64,000 nucleotides of DNA from Alcaligenaceae bacterium SAGV5 (GCA_009360345.1 SPDP01000005.1:1-64000), one strand, 5' to 3'. Shown: positions 47,935 through 56,722, counted from the first letter of the stretch. The notes: generated from the letters alone by a model not told the origin. Numbers and translations: made by a program.

Positions 47935-48783
47935 TTGAAGCTATTGAGACATGGCCCGCCGGGCGCGGAGCGGCCCGGCCTGCTCGATGCCGGCGGCGCC
48001 ATCCGCGACCTGTCCGGCCTCCTGGCCGACATCGGGCCCGACACCCTGTCGCCGGCCGCCCTGCAAGCGCTGGCCGCGCTCGACCCGGAGCGCCTGCCCG
48101 CGGTGGAGGGGACCCCGCGCCTGGGCACGCCCTGGCGCGGCATCGGCAAATTCGTCGCGGTCGGGCTGAACTACGGGCGCCATGCGGCCGAGGCCGGCAT
48201 GGCCATCCCGGCCGAACCCACGCTGTTCTGCAAATGGACCAGTTGCATATCGGGCCCGGACGACGACATCGTCATTCCGCCCGGCTGCGCGCGGGTCGAC
48301 TGGGAGGTGGAACTGGGCATCGTCATCGGCAGCCGCGCGCGGGCCGTCGACGAGGCCGGCGCCCTGCGCCACGTGGCCGGCTACTGCCTGGCCAACGACG
48401 TGTCCGAACGCGAATACCAGATCGACCGTGGCGGCGGCCAATGGGGAAAGGGCAAGGGCTTCGACAGCTTCGGCCCGCTGGGGCCCTACCTGGTCACGGT
48501 GGATGAAGTGCCCGACCCGCAGGCCCTGGAACTGTGGCTGGAACTCAATGGCGAACGCCGGCAGACGGGGCACACCGGCGACATGATCTTCTCCTGCGCC
48601 CGCCTGGTCAGCGAGTGCAGCCGCGTGATGACGCTGGAACCTGGAGACGTCATCATCACCGGCACCCCGGCCGGAGTAGGGATGGGGGCCCGCCCGCCGC
48701 GCTACCTGGAGGCGGGTGACGTGGTCACGCTGGGCGGCGGCGTGCTGGGGACCCAGACACAGCGGGTCGTCGCGGCGGGCTGA
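47935..48783 (+). CDS. Fumarylacetoacetate hydrolase-family protein
   Basis: About 282 residues from TTG 47935, with GGAG six bases upstream. FAH-fold features: FVAVGLNYGRHAAEAG, LFCKWTSCISGPDDDI, the metal ligands in DWEVELGIVIG, and VIITGTPAGVGMGARP. The family includes fumarylpyruvate hydrolase and 2-oxo-acid hydratases/decarboxylases of lower aromatic pathways. Last gene of the operon. Confidence 0.87.
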   Translation: MKLLRHGPPGAERPGLLDAGGAIRDLSGLLADIGPDTLSPAALQALAALDPERLPAVEGTPRLGTPWRGIGKFVAVGLNYGRHAAEAGMAIPAEPTLFCKWTSCISGPDDDIVIPPGCARVDWEVELGIVIGSRARAVDEAGALRHVAGYCLANDVSEREYQIDRGGGQWGKGKGFDSFGPLGPYLVTVDEVPDPQALELWLELNGERRQTGHTGDMIFSCARLVSECSRVMTLEPGDVIITGTPAGVGMGARPPRYLEAGDVVTLGGGVLGTQTQRVVAAG

Positions 48784-48819
48784 GGGGCGAACCCCCAGCG
48801 CGGCCGCGTGCGGGGCGTG

Positions 48820-49101
48820 TCAGTCCTGGCGGCTGGTCACTTCAACCAGGTGATAGCCGAACTGGGTCTTGACCGGGCCCTGGACGACATTGACGGGGGC
48901 GCTGAACACCACCTTGTCGAACTCCGGCACCATCTGGCCGGGGCCGAAGGTGCCCAGGTCGCCGCCCTGGGCGCGCGAGGGGCAGCTGGAGTGTTCGCGC
49001 GCGACCTGCGCGAAGTCGGCGCCGCCTTCGATGGCGGCCTTCAGTTCGTTGCACTGGGCCTCGGTCGAGACCAGGATGTGGCGGGCGCTTGCATGGGCCA
49101 T
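48820..49101 (-). CDS. Parvulin-type peptidyl-prolyl isomerase
   Basis: 93-residue single-domain PpiC-like rotamase, with ASARHILVSTEAQCNELK, GGDLGTFGPGQMVPEFD and VKTQFGYHLVEV. No signal peptide, so a cytoplasmic parvulin. It lies just left of the tRNA-Leu locus and is probably the last native gene before the island. Confidence 0.9.
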   Translation of the reverse strand: MAHASARHILVSTEAQCNELKAAIEGGADFAQVAREHSSCPSRAQGGDLGTFGPGQMVPEFDKVVFSAPVNVVQGPVKTQFGYHLVEVTSRQD

Positions 49102-49147
49102 GATTTGCTCCTTGGTAAAGAGAGAGCAGAGTACCTCAATTTACAGG

Positions 49148-49153
49148 TATAAT
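49148..49153 (+). promoter_or_regulatory. -10 box of the tRNA-Leu promoter
   Basis: A perfect TATAAT 40 bases before the tRNA 5' half. The expected -35 region (AGCAGA around 49125) is poor. Now drives only the truncated tRNA and whatever follows. Confidence 0.5.
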
Positions 49154-49193
49154 TTATGGCTCATTTCCTTCCGGCCCTTCGCGCCGGAACCCT

Positions 49194-49232
49194 GCCCGGG
49201 TGGTGAAATTGGTAGACGCAGGGGACTCAAAA
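49194..49232 (+). pseudogene. 5' half of the chromosomal tRNA-Leu(CAA)
   Basis: Acceptor strand GCCCGGG, D-arm and anticodon stem GGGGA with loop CTCAAAA are intact, then the sequence leaves the tRNA at 49233. The matching 3' half, whose acceptor strand CCCGGGC pairs perfectly with it, is at 63064-63113. Joining 49194-49232 to 63068-63113 would rebuild an 85-nt tRNA-Leu including CCA. Confidence 0.8.
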
Positions 49233-49419
49233 ATAGGGACTTCTACGTAGGCCTTGCTTGAGGTCACTGCCTGCCAAGCCGCATGGGACAAGGGATTGAG
49301 TGATAAATCGCTTCTTGATCGAGATGCCTGCATTTCGAGCCAGGAGTCAACTAGGAGCCAGGACGATGCAAGCTGGCTCCCAGTGAGGAGTAGATAGTTG
49401 AAGTAGCATCGTGTGTCAT

Positions 49420-49754
49420 GCCCGAGTGGTGAAATTGGTAGACGCAGGGGACTCAGACCAAATTTGAGCCCTCCGGGGGAAACCCCAGAGGTGAAGCCCG
49501 TCAAACTCGGCGAAGGCCCTGGACGATCAGTCCGAGCTAATACCGAGCCAAGCCCTGGAGCCGAAAGGTTCCTCGGAAGGTGTAGAGAGCAGACGGCGGG
49601 CACCTAAGGCAAAGCGGTCAAACGCAGAGCTACGGTGAAGGCGTGCTCCAGACCACGAACGCCGCTTCTTCGGAAGCGTCGGCGGCGAAAGCCGAAGTGG
49701 GAAGAAAATCCCCCGCCGCAAGGCGTGCCGGTTCGATTCCGGCCTCGGGCACCA
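49420..49754 (+). tRNA. tRNA-Leu(CAA) interrupted by a group I intron
   Basis: 5' exon 49420-49454 (acceptor GCCCGAG, D-arm, anticodon stem GGGGA, loop CTC) and 3' exon 49705-49754 (AAAA, TCCCC, variable arm, T-arm, acceptor CTCGGGC, A, CCA). Splicing after C34 gives the loop CTCAAAA and a fully paired cloverleaf. CCA is encoded. The exons differ from the split chromosomal copy at one base in the 5' half and two in the 3' half. It may supply the tRNA function lost by insertion of the island. Exact splice points are inferred from the terminal G and loop length. Confidence 0.85.
49455..49704 (+). ncRNA. Group I intron, IC3-like, in tRNA-Leu anticodon loop
   Basis: About 250 nt with the conserved core of small bacterial tRNA introns: P4/Q-like region around 49550 (ACCGAGCCAAGCC), R-like GGTGTAGAGAGCAGACGG near 49580-49596 and S-like GGTGAAGGCGTGCTCCAGA near 49634-49652. 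GAGCA in R pairs with TGCTC in S to form P7, the guanosine site. TTTGAG at 49462-49467 can pair with CTCA at the 5' exon-intron boundary to form P1. The last base is G49704. From memory the core closely resembles the Azoarcus tRNA-Ile ribozyme. It has no ORF. Confidence 0.82.
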
Positions 49755-49763
49755 ATTCGGAAG

Positions 49764-49795
49764 GCCGCCTCTGTTCAAGCAGAGGCGGCTTTTTC
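49764..49795 (+). terminator. Terminator after the intron-bearing tRNA
   Basis: Perfect 10-bp stem GCCGCCTCTG/CAGAGGCGGC with a TTCAAG loop, followed by TTTTTCTTTT. It lies 9 bases after CCA and overlaps the 3' end of the convergent DUF2274 gene. Confidence 0.88.
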
Positions 49796-50035
49796 TTTTC
49801 TGGCTACTGCGCCCGCTGATGCATTGCCTCTCCTGAACGCGCGATCTCGCACCATGAACGCTTCCAGCATGTGCGGAATCAGCGCCACGGCATCCACAGC
49901 CTCGCCGTAGGTCTGCGCATGCAGCGCGGCATAGCGGTCGAGGTCAGCCTTCAAGCTGGCCGGGCACGCGAAGGTCAGCTTGATGTTCTCGGTCTTGGGC
50001 AGCGGCCCCAACCGCAATTTCTTGGCGGCGCTCAT
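49775..50035 (-). CDS. DUF2274-family protein of trb conjugation clusters
   Basis: 86 residues: KKLRLGPLPKTENIKLTF then a helical ASLKADLDRYAALHAQTYGE region. Such small proteins follow trbI in Tn4371-like and related conjugative elements; their role is not established. ATG 50035 overlaps the trbI stop. The 3' end runs into the tRNA terminator. Confidence 0.75.
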   Translation of the reverse strand: MSAAKKLRLGPLPKTENIKLTFACPASLKADLDRYAALHAQTYGEAVDAVALIPHMLEAFMVRDRAFRRGNASAGAVARKEKAASA

Positions 50036-51309
50036 TTTAAAGCTCCGCGGTTGAAGAACAGCGGCTGATAGGGGCGCAGCGCCAGGTCGCGGTTGACGAT
50101 GATCCGCATCGGCAGGCCCGGCCGCTCGGTCAGCATCGGCTGTATGTTCATGTTGCGCCGGGTCATCGCCTGGCCCACCTGGTTCACGCTGTCCTGCAGG
50201 CTGTCGCGTCCAGCGATGATGACGCGGTTGCCGTCCTGCCGGTTCTCCGGCGCAGCCAGCTCGGCGCCCACACCCAGCAAGGTCATCAGCGCCGCGCCGG
50301 CAAAGACGCGATCCCAATGCCAATCGACCCCATCCTCCAGCCCGGCGTAGCCGGCAGGATCGGTGCCCGCGAGGTTGTCGAGCTTTAGCGAAGAAGTGTC
50401 CGGCAGGATGATGCGGTTCCACACCACCTGTACGTGGCTCTGTCCGTAACTCACCTGGCTGTTGTACTTGCCCAGGATGCGCGAGCCTTGTGGGATTAGC
50501 AGGAACTTGCCCGTCGCTGTGTCGTAGACCGGCTCCGTCACCGTGGCGATCACGTCGCCCGGCAGGTCGGACTTGATGCCCGTCACCAGCGCCGCCGCGA
50601 TCACCGTTCCGGCCATGACCTGATACGGCGAGGACGACATTTGCAGATTCCCGTAATTGCGGGTTTCCGTAGAACCGCCTTTCAGGAACGCCTCTTTCTG
50701 GTCTTGCCGGTTCTGCACAGCGGTGGGGTCGGCAGACTGGGCCGCCGTCGAGGCCGGCCCGGCGGCCAGCGGGTCTAAGCCCGCAAAGCCGGATGCCGAA
50801 CCTGCGGCGGCAACTTGCGTGGTCGCTGGCGCACTGGTCTTGCCGGGCGTGCCCGAGCGGAAGAACACCGACGAAGCCGCCGCGGCATCGGCTTCCTTGC
50901 GCCGTGCGTCCTCTGGGTCATGGCCTGGCGGCGCATAGGCTGGCGTCACCGGCTGCTGCGACTTCACGATGGCCGGGCCCAGATCGCCCGGCAGCGGCGG
51001 CCCCAGTTCCGGCACCTTTGCCGGCACCTTGGAATAGTCGGCAGGCAGTCCATCCAGCCCTTCGGACTTCGAGACGCGATACACGTTGTACAGCTCGGTC
51101 TGCTCGCCCGCATTGCGTCGATGCGGCTGCAGCGACCAGATCGTGGCCCCGAGCACGGCGACCGACAGGCCGCCGGTAAGGATGGCCAGTGTGCGCCGAT
51201 TGAGGCGCGTGACCGGGCGCGGCAGCGCGCGCAGTGCCATCACCTCGGGGGCCTCCTTGCCCGCCGAAGGCGCGGCAAGGCCAAGGGAATCATCGTCACG
51301 CATGGTCAT
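50032..51309 (-). CDS. trbI: TrbI/VirB10-family conjugal transfer protein
   Basis: 425 residues: short cytoplasmic N-terminus, one membrane helix (LAILTGGLSVAVLGATIW), a Pro/Ala-rich periplasmic linker, then the VirB10 beta-barrel domain (GTVIAAALVTGIKSDLPGDV; IPQGSRILGKYNSQVSYGQ; NRIILPDTSSLKLD). It would span the envelope in a type IV secretion system. The gene looks intact, but its partners are missing or broken. Confidence 0.9.
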   Translation of the reverse strand: MTMRDDDSLGLAAPSAGKEAPEVMALRALPRPVTRLNRRTLAILTGGLSVAVLGATIWSLQPHRRNAGEQTELYNVYRVSKSEGLDGLPADYSKVPAKVPELGPPLPGDLGPAIVKSQQPVTPAYAPPGHDPEDARRKEADAAAASSVFFRSGTPGKTSAPATTQVAAAGSASGFAGLDPLAAGPASTAAQSADPTAVQNRQDQKEAFLKGGSTETRNYGNLQMSSSPYQVMAGTVIAAALVTGIKSDLPGDVIATVTEPVYDTATGKFLLIPQGSRILGKYNSQVSYGQSHVQVVWNRIILPDTSSLKLDNLAGTDPAGYAGLEDGVDWHWDRVFAGAALMTLLGVGAELAAPENRQDGNRVIIAGRDSLQDSVNQVGQAMTRRNMNIQPMLTERPGLPMRIIVNRDLALRPYQPLFFNRGALK

Positions 51310-52240
51310 TTCCCCCTCACGCTATCAGTGCGCTCGATCCGCACCACGTCGCCCTTGTCTCCGCCCAGGCGCAGTTCGGCGGCGCCGAACAGGCGATCCA
51401 CGATGTAGTACGGGGAGCGAAAGCGGTAGTTCACCAACTGCCCATCGCCCCGCGCCCCGATCACGAACAGCGGCGGCAGCTCGCCTTGCGCGATGCCCGG
51501 AGGAAACTGGATGTAGACCTTCTCGCCGTCATCGAAGGCACGCAGTGGCTTCCACGGCGGATTGCTGCCAATGACCGCGTAGCGGAAGCGGATCTTCTCC
51601 AGCGACAAGCCGCTATCGACCGGCGCGACGGCGCTGGCCGCCTGCGCCTGCCGCTGCAAGGCCAGCATCTTGTCCTTGGGGTACTCCCAGGACACCGACG
51701 CCATCCACGTCTTCTCGGTCGAGGTCAGCTCCAGCAGATAGGTGCGCCTGCTGGTGGTGATGACCAGATTGGTCTTCAGGCCGAGCGGATCGGCTTGACC
51801 ATCACATGACGCGCAACGCATCGCCGCTGCCGCTCGATGCGTCCCCGACGATCCAGCGCACCGTATCGCCAGCCGCCACCGTCACCAGTTCCTCGCCCGG
51901 CTGCAGCGAAACCACCGTCACGCGCCCCACGGCTGCATAGACCTGATACAGCGCGCCATCGGTGAAGGGCCAGACCTGGATCGCGTTGACGTAGCCCTCG
52001 CGCGTGGGCGCGACACGGGCCTCGGCATTGGCGCGCGAAACTCGCACTTTCTCATCCGCGGGTTCCGGCGCGGACTTGGCCTCCTCGGCCTCAGGCAGCG
52101 GTTTCAACTGCGACGGCAGCGCGAGTGGCTGCGGCACCGTGACCACCTCCACCGGCTTGGGCGGCTCTGGCAGCGGCTGGGCCTGCACCGGCTCATCGAG
52201 CGAGATGGGCGGCGGGGGACTGGCTGGCTGCACCGCTTGC
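51306..52240 (-). pseudogene. trbG: trbG remnant, frameshifted and 5'-truncated
   Basis: The VirB9-like TrbG protein is split over frames: 52240 down to about 51815 encodes ISLDEPVQAQPLPEPPKPV ... DTVRWIVGDASSGSG, and 51306-51800 encodes GLKTNLVITTSRRTYLLEL to the end. Between them, VMVKPIRS is readable in the third frame, so two one-base losses lie within about 35 nt. Upstream of about 52240 no signal peptide or lipobox exists and the sequence is unrelated. Not functional as it stands. Confidence 0.82.
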
Positions 52241-52267
52241 GGTCGCAACGCAGTGGAGAGCCGGGAG

Positions 52268-52323
52268 GCGAAAAGAATTTGCCTCGCGAGGAATCTGCGC
52301 AGCAGAGGGGAAATTGTTTTCGC
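52268..52323. repeat. 13-bp inverted repeat with nested dyads
   Basis: GCGAAAAGAATTT at 52268-52280 and AAATTGTTTTCGC at 52311-52323 are inverted copies with one mismatch, 30 bases apart. The spacer contains CCTCGCGAGG and CTGCGCAG, themselves palindromes. It lies right where trbG loses its 5' end, so it may mark an insertion or recombination site. Confidence 0.5.
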
Positions 52324-53073
52324 TGGACGGTTGCAGCCATGAAGCCCGAGGCGCAGCCGCGCCACCGCCAGGATTCATAACAACACAAGGACGCCTTGGA
52401 CCGAACCACCCCAATCCGAAAGGGGGAAGGGCCGACTCGGCATCCCCGCATGAAGGCTGCACCGGCTCGCCCACTGACGCGGGCCAGATCAACACCCCTA
52501 CGACGGGCGACAACGCCCTGGGCGCACCTTGCGACGCCGGTCTTGAGGCGTGGCGTGGAAGCTCCATAGCGATGTGGGGCGGGATGTCCGTGAACCGTCC
52601 TTCGTGACGTGATGGGCGAGAACCGCCAGCGTTGAGGACGGCACGTATTCGCACAACCTGCCGCAGCAAGCCCCGGCGTACCCGCCCCAGCTCTGCCCAT
52701 TGCGGCGGTGCGCTGGCCTGGCCGATCCGGCTCAGCCGGTTCGGCGGTATCGAGGGGCGCCAAGCTCGCGTGGCGGGGATGGGCCTTGCGCCGATCCCCT
52801 GGAGGCAAGCGGAGCGCGCAGCGCCGCAGGCGCGAAGGCGTGAGGGATTGAAGCCGAATGGCCGTGACGGCGAAGTCGGCACGGGGCGCAGCCCGAAAGC
52901 CCGGCGGCGTTTGCGCCGACACGCTCTTGTGAGCCACAAACGCCGCACTCGGCGCAATAGCAGCAGCCAACGGGCAAATAGCGCATCTTTGCAACAAGGG
53001 CTGATGTAGTATGAAAAAAGTCATATCAGCGCAAGCCAGACGCTCTTCTTCTGCACCTTTTTTGGAAGAAAAA
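52324..53073. other. Non-coding, GC-rich block before the SIR2 gene
   Basis: About 750 bases without a convincing gene; open frames here are out-of-phase reading of GC-rich DNA. Several short dyads suggest RNA structure or a regulatory region, and a truncated structured RNA such as a group II intron fragment cannot be excluded. Base composition drops sharply near 52990 where the SIR2-STAND gene region begins. Confidence 0.4.
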
Positions 53074-55524
53074 ATGAACGAAAACCTAAAACAAGCAATA
53101 GAAAATGGTGAGCTTGCGCTCTTCTTGGGAGCAGGCGCATCAAAGAAATGCAAAGACTCGTCTGGAAATGATTTGCTCGATGGAAATTCACTCGCCAAAG
53201 AATTAGCGAAGCGAGCGGGCATGGATTATTCCGACGAAGAGCTAGAGGACGTATATGGTGCGGTGCGCGATGAAATGGGATCTCGACTTGACTCGGTGCT
53301 CGAAGAATTATTTCGACACGTATCTCCATCGAGCGAATATTCTGCACTAGCAAAATTTTCCTGGCGCCGAATTTACACACTAAATATTGACGACGGCCTA
53401 GAACGCGCCTTCCATTCTTCAGTGCAACGTATTTGTCCTAGGCTATCCTCCGATCCGATAGAAGATAGAGACCCCTTCTTCGGGAGGCTCGACATCATCA
53501 AGCTAAATGGATCTGTTGACAAACTGCATTGCGGGATAATCTTCTCCGCATCAGAATATGCCAAAGCCACCATTCAAGGGCGACCTTGGTACGAGCAGTG
53601 CGGCTCGGATTTTGTGCGAAATCCATTCCTTTTCATTGGAACCAAGCTGAAAGAGCCTCTGCTTAAATTTCATATCGAAAGATATAAAGAGCTCAACAAG
53701 CGCACTCCGGGACGAAGCTACGTCATTACTCCATCCGCCACTGAAATCGAGAAACGATCTCTAAAGCAATACAACATTGAACACATTTCTGGAACTTTGG
53801 CGGACTTCACCTCTTGGTTAGAGCGTGAATTTCCAGATGGACTAACTTCAAAAGATCTAGCGCGCGCGAGCCTCCCCCCATATGCAGCAGCCTTAAACTC
53901 CTCAGACAAGGCGAGCTACACAAAACTCTTTGACGGAGTTTGTCTTGTCAAAAAAGATATGGCCCCAAATAATCTGGAGGGCGGGGCAATCAGGGAATTC
54001 TACAAGGGTTTCAAACCAAGTTGGAGCGACATTGTCTCAGGAGTTCCTGCGGAGCTGGACATTCTTGAAGCGTGCTCAAAAGTTCTAAAGCAAAATCTGG
54101 GGAAAAACAAGCTAGTCCCTATAGTTGGCCCAGCCGGATCAGGGAAGTCAACTCTGCTGATGCAATTGGCATACAACACCTCCCAATGGAAAAGTGTTGC
54201 TGTCTACTATTTTGAGGAACCACTCTTTGACGTCAAAAGAACTTTGATCGCGATAGAGGAGGCATCAAAGGATTTTGAGTGTATTGTCGTTGCAATTGAC
54301 AATGTTGATCTTGTCTCGGAATCTCTGGTCGAAGCATTTAAATCCGGGAAACTTGCAAAAACTACGATTGTTTGCGCTGAACGAGAAAGCATCTGGGAGA
54401 GAAGAACAAAGGGAAAATTAGGCGAATTCTCCACCAACAATATTCATGTAAGCGAATTCACCGAGAGGGATGCGCACAACATACTTCACAAGCTGCAGAA
54501 GTATGGCTCTTGGACAATTCTAGGTCAAATGGCCGAGAAAGAAAGAGTCTCAGCCCTGGTCAACAAGGCGGGGAAGCAGCTACTTATTGCATTGCTGGAG
54601 GCAACATATGGCCGAGGATTTGAAAAAATAATAGAGAGCGATTACAAAGCTCTTGAAAATGACGAGCAGAGGATTTTCTTTCTTACTGTCGGCGTCATAA
54701 CGGAGAGGAACTTTGGAGCGCCAATCGAGTTAATCGATAGAGCACTTGCCGCCAACGGTTTTGCCGGAGCCGGAATTTTGACAAACGCCTTATCAGGAAT
54801 AATTGTCAAAAAAGAAGGAAAACTTGCGGCCAGACATCGTGTATACGTGCAGCACCTGTTGGAGCAAGTAGTAGACCCAGATTTAACCGCAAGAGCAATA
54901 AAGGGGCTCTTGATCGCCTTCTCTCATTACGATGCCCCGGTAATTAAGCATGTCAGCAAAGCTGAGGCCGCAATTTACAAAGGAATAATAAATCACAGCT
55001 TTTTGTGGAACGTCCTACGGGGCAGAGAGTCGCTCATAGTTTCGTTGTACAAGTCTCTTGAAAAATCCTTTGAGCTAGATGGATTGTTCTGGCTTCAGTA
55101 TGGACTTGCCTTGAGAGACATGCATGATGACGATGAAGCCTTGGATAAGCTGCGAACGGCCTTCAATGCCTATCAGATGCCGCACACGCAGCACGCACTA
55201 GGGCAACAGCTGCTAATCATCGGCAGAAAGGCGAATGATCGAACAACCGCCCTAGCGTACGCAGATGAAGCCAGATCATTACTCGAACCGCTCGATGAGA
55301 TCATGGAAAGTGACGACACCTATCCTATAGTCACCTTGGCAGAAGGACACACGGCATTAATGCGTGAAATTGGTGATGAAGGCGAGGCGCGAAATACCGC
55401 GAGATCGTATTTGCCGGCCCTTGAGCGGAGGAGAAAATCCCAACCAGATAATTTCCGCCTACAAGAGTGCTATACCCGCATATTCAAATTTGCAGCGACA
55501 GGAACGTGGATTGATATAGTGTGA
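53074..55524 (+). CDS. SIR2-STAND defence-type protein
   Basis: 816 residues from ATG 53074 (GGAAG five bases upstream; an ATG at 53011 would add 21). N-terminal SIR2_2-like domain with GAGAS (19-23) and LNIDD (N104). At the position of the usual HG motif the sequence is KLNGS (N145). A P-loop NTPase follows (Walker A GPAGSGKST at 352-360; Walker B IVVAIDNVD near 404-412), then a helical C-terminus with TPR-like character. This matches Avs5-like single-gene anti-phage proteins that deplete NAD on sensing infection. Codon use is visibly A+T-richer than the chromosome. Function is inferred. Confidence 0.8.
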   Translation: MNENLKQAIENGELALFLGAGASKKCKDSSGNDLLDGNSLAKELAKRAGMDYSDEELEDVYGAVRDEMGSRLDSVLEELFRHVSPSSEYSALAKFSWRRIYTLNIDDGLERAFHSSVQRICPRLSSDPIEDRDPFFGRLDIIKLNGSVDKLHCGIIFSASEYAKATIQGRPWYEQCGSDFVRNPFLFIGTKLKEPLLKFHIERYKELNKRTPGRSYVITPSATEIEKRSLKQYNIEHISGTLADFTSWLEREFPDGLTSKDLARASLPPYAAALNSSDKASYTKLFDGVCLVKKDMAPNNLEGGAIREFYKGFKPSWSDIVSGVPAELDILEACSKVLKQNLGKNKLVPIVGPAGSGKSTLLMQLAYNTSQWKSVAVYYFEEPLFDVKRTLIAIEEASKDFECIVVAIDNVDLVSESLVEAFKSGKLAKTTIVCAERESIWERRTKGKLGEFSTNNIHVSEFTERDAHNILHKLQKYGSWTILGQMAEKERVSALVNKAGKQLLIALLEATYGRGFEKIIESDYKALENDEQRIFFLTVGVITERNFGAPIELIDRALAANGFAGAGILTNALSGIIVKKEGKLAARHRVYVQHLLEQVVDPDLTARAIKGLLIAFSHYDAPVIKHVSKAEAAIYKGIINHSFLWNVLRGRESLIVSLYKSLEKSFELDGLFWLQYGLALRDMHDDDEALDKLRTAFNAYQMPHTQHALGQQLLIIGRKANDRTTALAYADEARSLLEPLDEIMESDDTYPIVTLAEGHTALMREIGDEGEARNTARSYLPALERRRKSQPDNFRLQECYTRIFKFAATGTWIDIV

Positions 55525-55621
55525 CGTTGCGAATGCAGTTGGTTTAGGTGGGTTTCAATGAAGGCGCAAGTGGCCCCGGACTGCACCGGGGCGATTCACA
55601 AGCGCTGACGCCTCGACCTGT

Positions 55622-55839
55622 TTATGCGCCTTGATAGCAGAGTCCGGTTACTGCATCCGTTGCTGTATCCTCCGGCATCGCTGCTTGCTGGCCTCTGCTC
55701 TCGAAGCCCGCAGGCATCCAGCCCGTGCCATAGGCCAGCCGTTCGGCCTCGCTGGCAATGTCGGCCTTCTTCAATTTCGCCAGCCGGGTGACATGCTCCG
55801 GCGCGTACTCGCCCACGGCTTGCAGAATCGCGGCCTTCG
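55622..55839 (-). pseudogene. C-terminal fragment of a ParB-like element protein
   Basis: The frame reads KAAILQAVGEYAPEHVTRLA, then KLKKADIASEAERLA and a short tail to the stop at 55622. This resembles the end of ParB/RepB-family proteins carried by integrative elements (KKADMA.EAERL). The 5' part is cut off by the IS at 55840. Identity is from pattern recall. Confidence 0.6.
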
Positions 55840-55871
55840 TGACCTGCCCCCGGATTTAGTACGGCATTGAT

Positions 55872-56720
55872 TTAGAGTCCGGGGTTAAAAATCTCGTTTT
55901 GCTGATGGCCCTTGGCGAACTGCTCCGGCGCCAGATAGCCCAGCGCGCTGTGGGGCCGCTCGGTGTTGTACTCGATACGCCAAGCTTCGATCAACGATTT
56001 GGCCTGCTGCAGGGACAGGAACCAGTGTTCGTTCAGGCATTCGTCTCTGAACTTGCCGTTGAAGCTTTCAATATAGGCATTCTCCACAGGCTTGCCCGGC
56101 CGTATGAACGACAGCGTCACGCCCGCCTGGTAGGTCCAGGCATCCAATGCCTTGCCCGCGAACTCCGGCCCGTTGTCCACGGTGATGGATCGGGGCAGCC
56201 CACGCATCATGGCGATCCTTTCCAGAACGTGGGCCGCGCGCAGCCCTGGCAAGGAGGTGTCCACCTCGATAGCCAGGCATTCCCGTGTGTAATCATCGAC
56301 CACGTTCAAACAACGGAACCGACGGCCATAGGCCAAGCCGTCAGCAACGAAGTCCGTCGACCAACTCTGATTGGGCCCAGTCGGCTGGGGACGAACCACA
56401 CGCTCGACGGCGGTAATGCGCTTACGCTTGCGTTTGCGCACGCTCGACCCCGCCTGGCTGTACAGCTGCCAGACCCGCTTATGGTTTGCCTGCCAACCTT
56501 TCCGCCGCAGCAACACATGGATGCGTCGGTAGCCATAGCGACGCTTGGCCGCCGCCATTTCCTTCATGCGTTCAGCTAGCGCGATATCACTCGCTCGTTT
56601 GCTCTCATAGGCAAACAACGACCGCGAGATCCCTACCAGCCCACAGGCTCTGCTCACACCCAGTTGGCGTTCGGCCATCAGGATCCTGACCGCCTCGCGC
56701 CGCGCCTGTGGGCTCACCAC
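55872..56720 (-). CDS. IS3-family transposase OrfB
   Basis: 282-residue catalytic part with HTH_21-like helices and an rve integrase core. DDE residues are in STDFVADG, TVDNGPEF and AYIESFNGK. It starts two bases after the OrfA stop region; in IS3 elements a -1 frameshift joins the two. Appears intact. Confidence 0.92.
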   Translation of the reverse strand: MVSPQARREAVRILMAERQLGVSRACGLVGISRSLFAYESKRASDIALAERMKEMAAAKRRYGYRRIHVLLRRKGWQANHKRVWQLYSQAGSSVRKRKRKRITAVERVVRPQPTGPNQSWSTDFVADGLAYGRRFRCLNVVDDYTRECLAIEVDTSLPGLRAAHVLERIAMMRGLPRSITVDNGPEFAGKALDAWTYQAGVTLSFIRPGKPVENAYIESFNGKFRDECLNEHWFLSLQQAKSLIEAWRIEYNTERPHSALGYLAPEQFAKGHQQNEIFNPGL

Positions 56721-56722
56721 TT

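Noticed and set aside
49233-49419. A second group I intron after the first tRNA 5' half
   Set aside because: No P7-type R/S pairing or terminal exon follows; the 187 bases show only short dyads.
51795-51825. Programmed frameshift in trbG
   Set aside because: Two separate shifts in the same direction and loss of the 5' end point to decay, not to a recoding signal.
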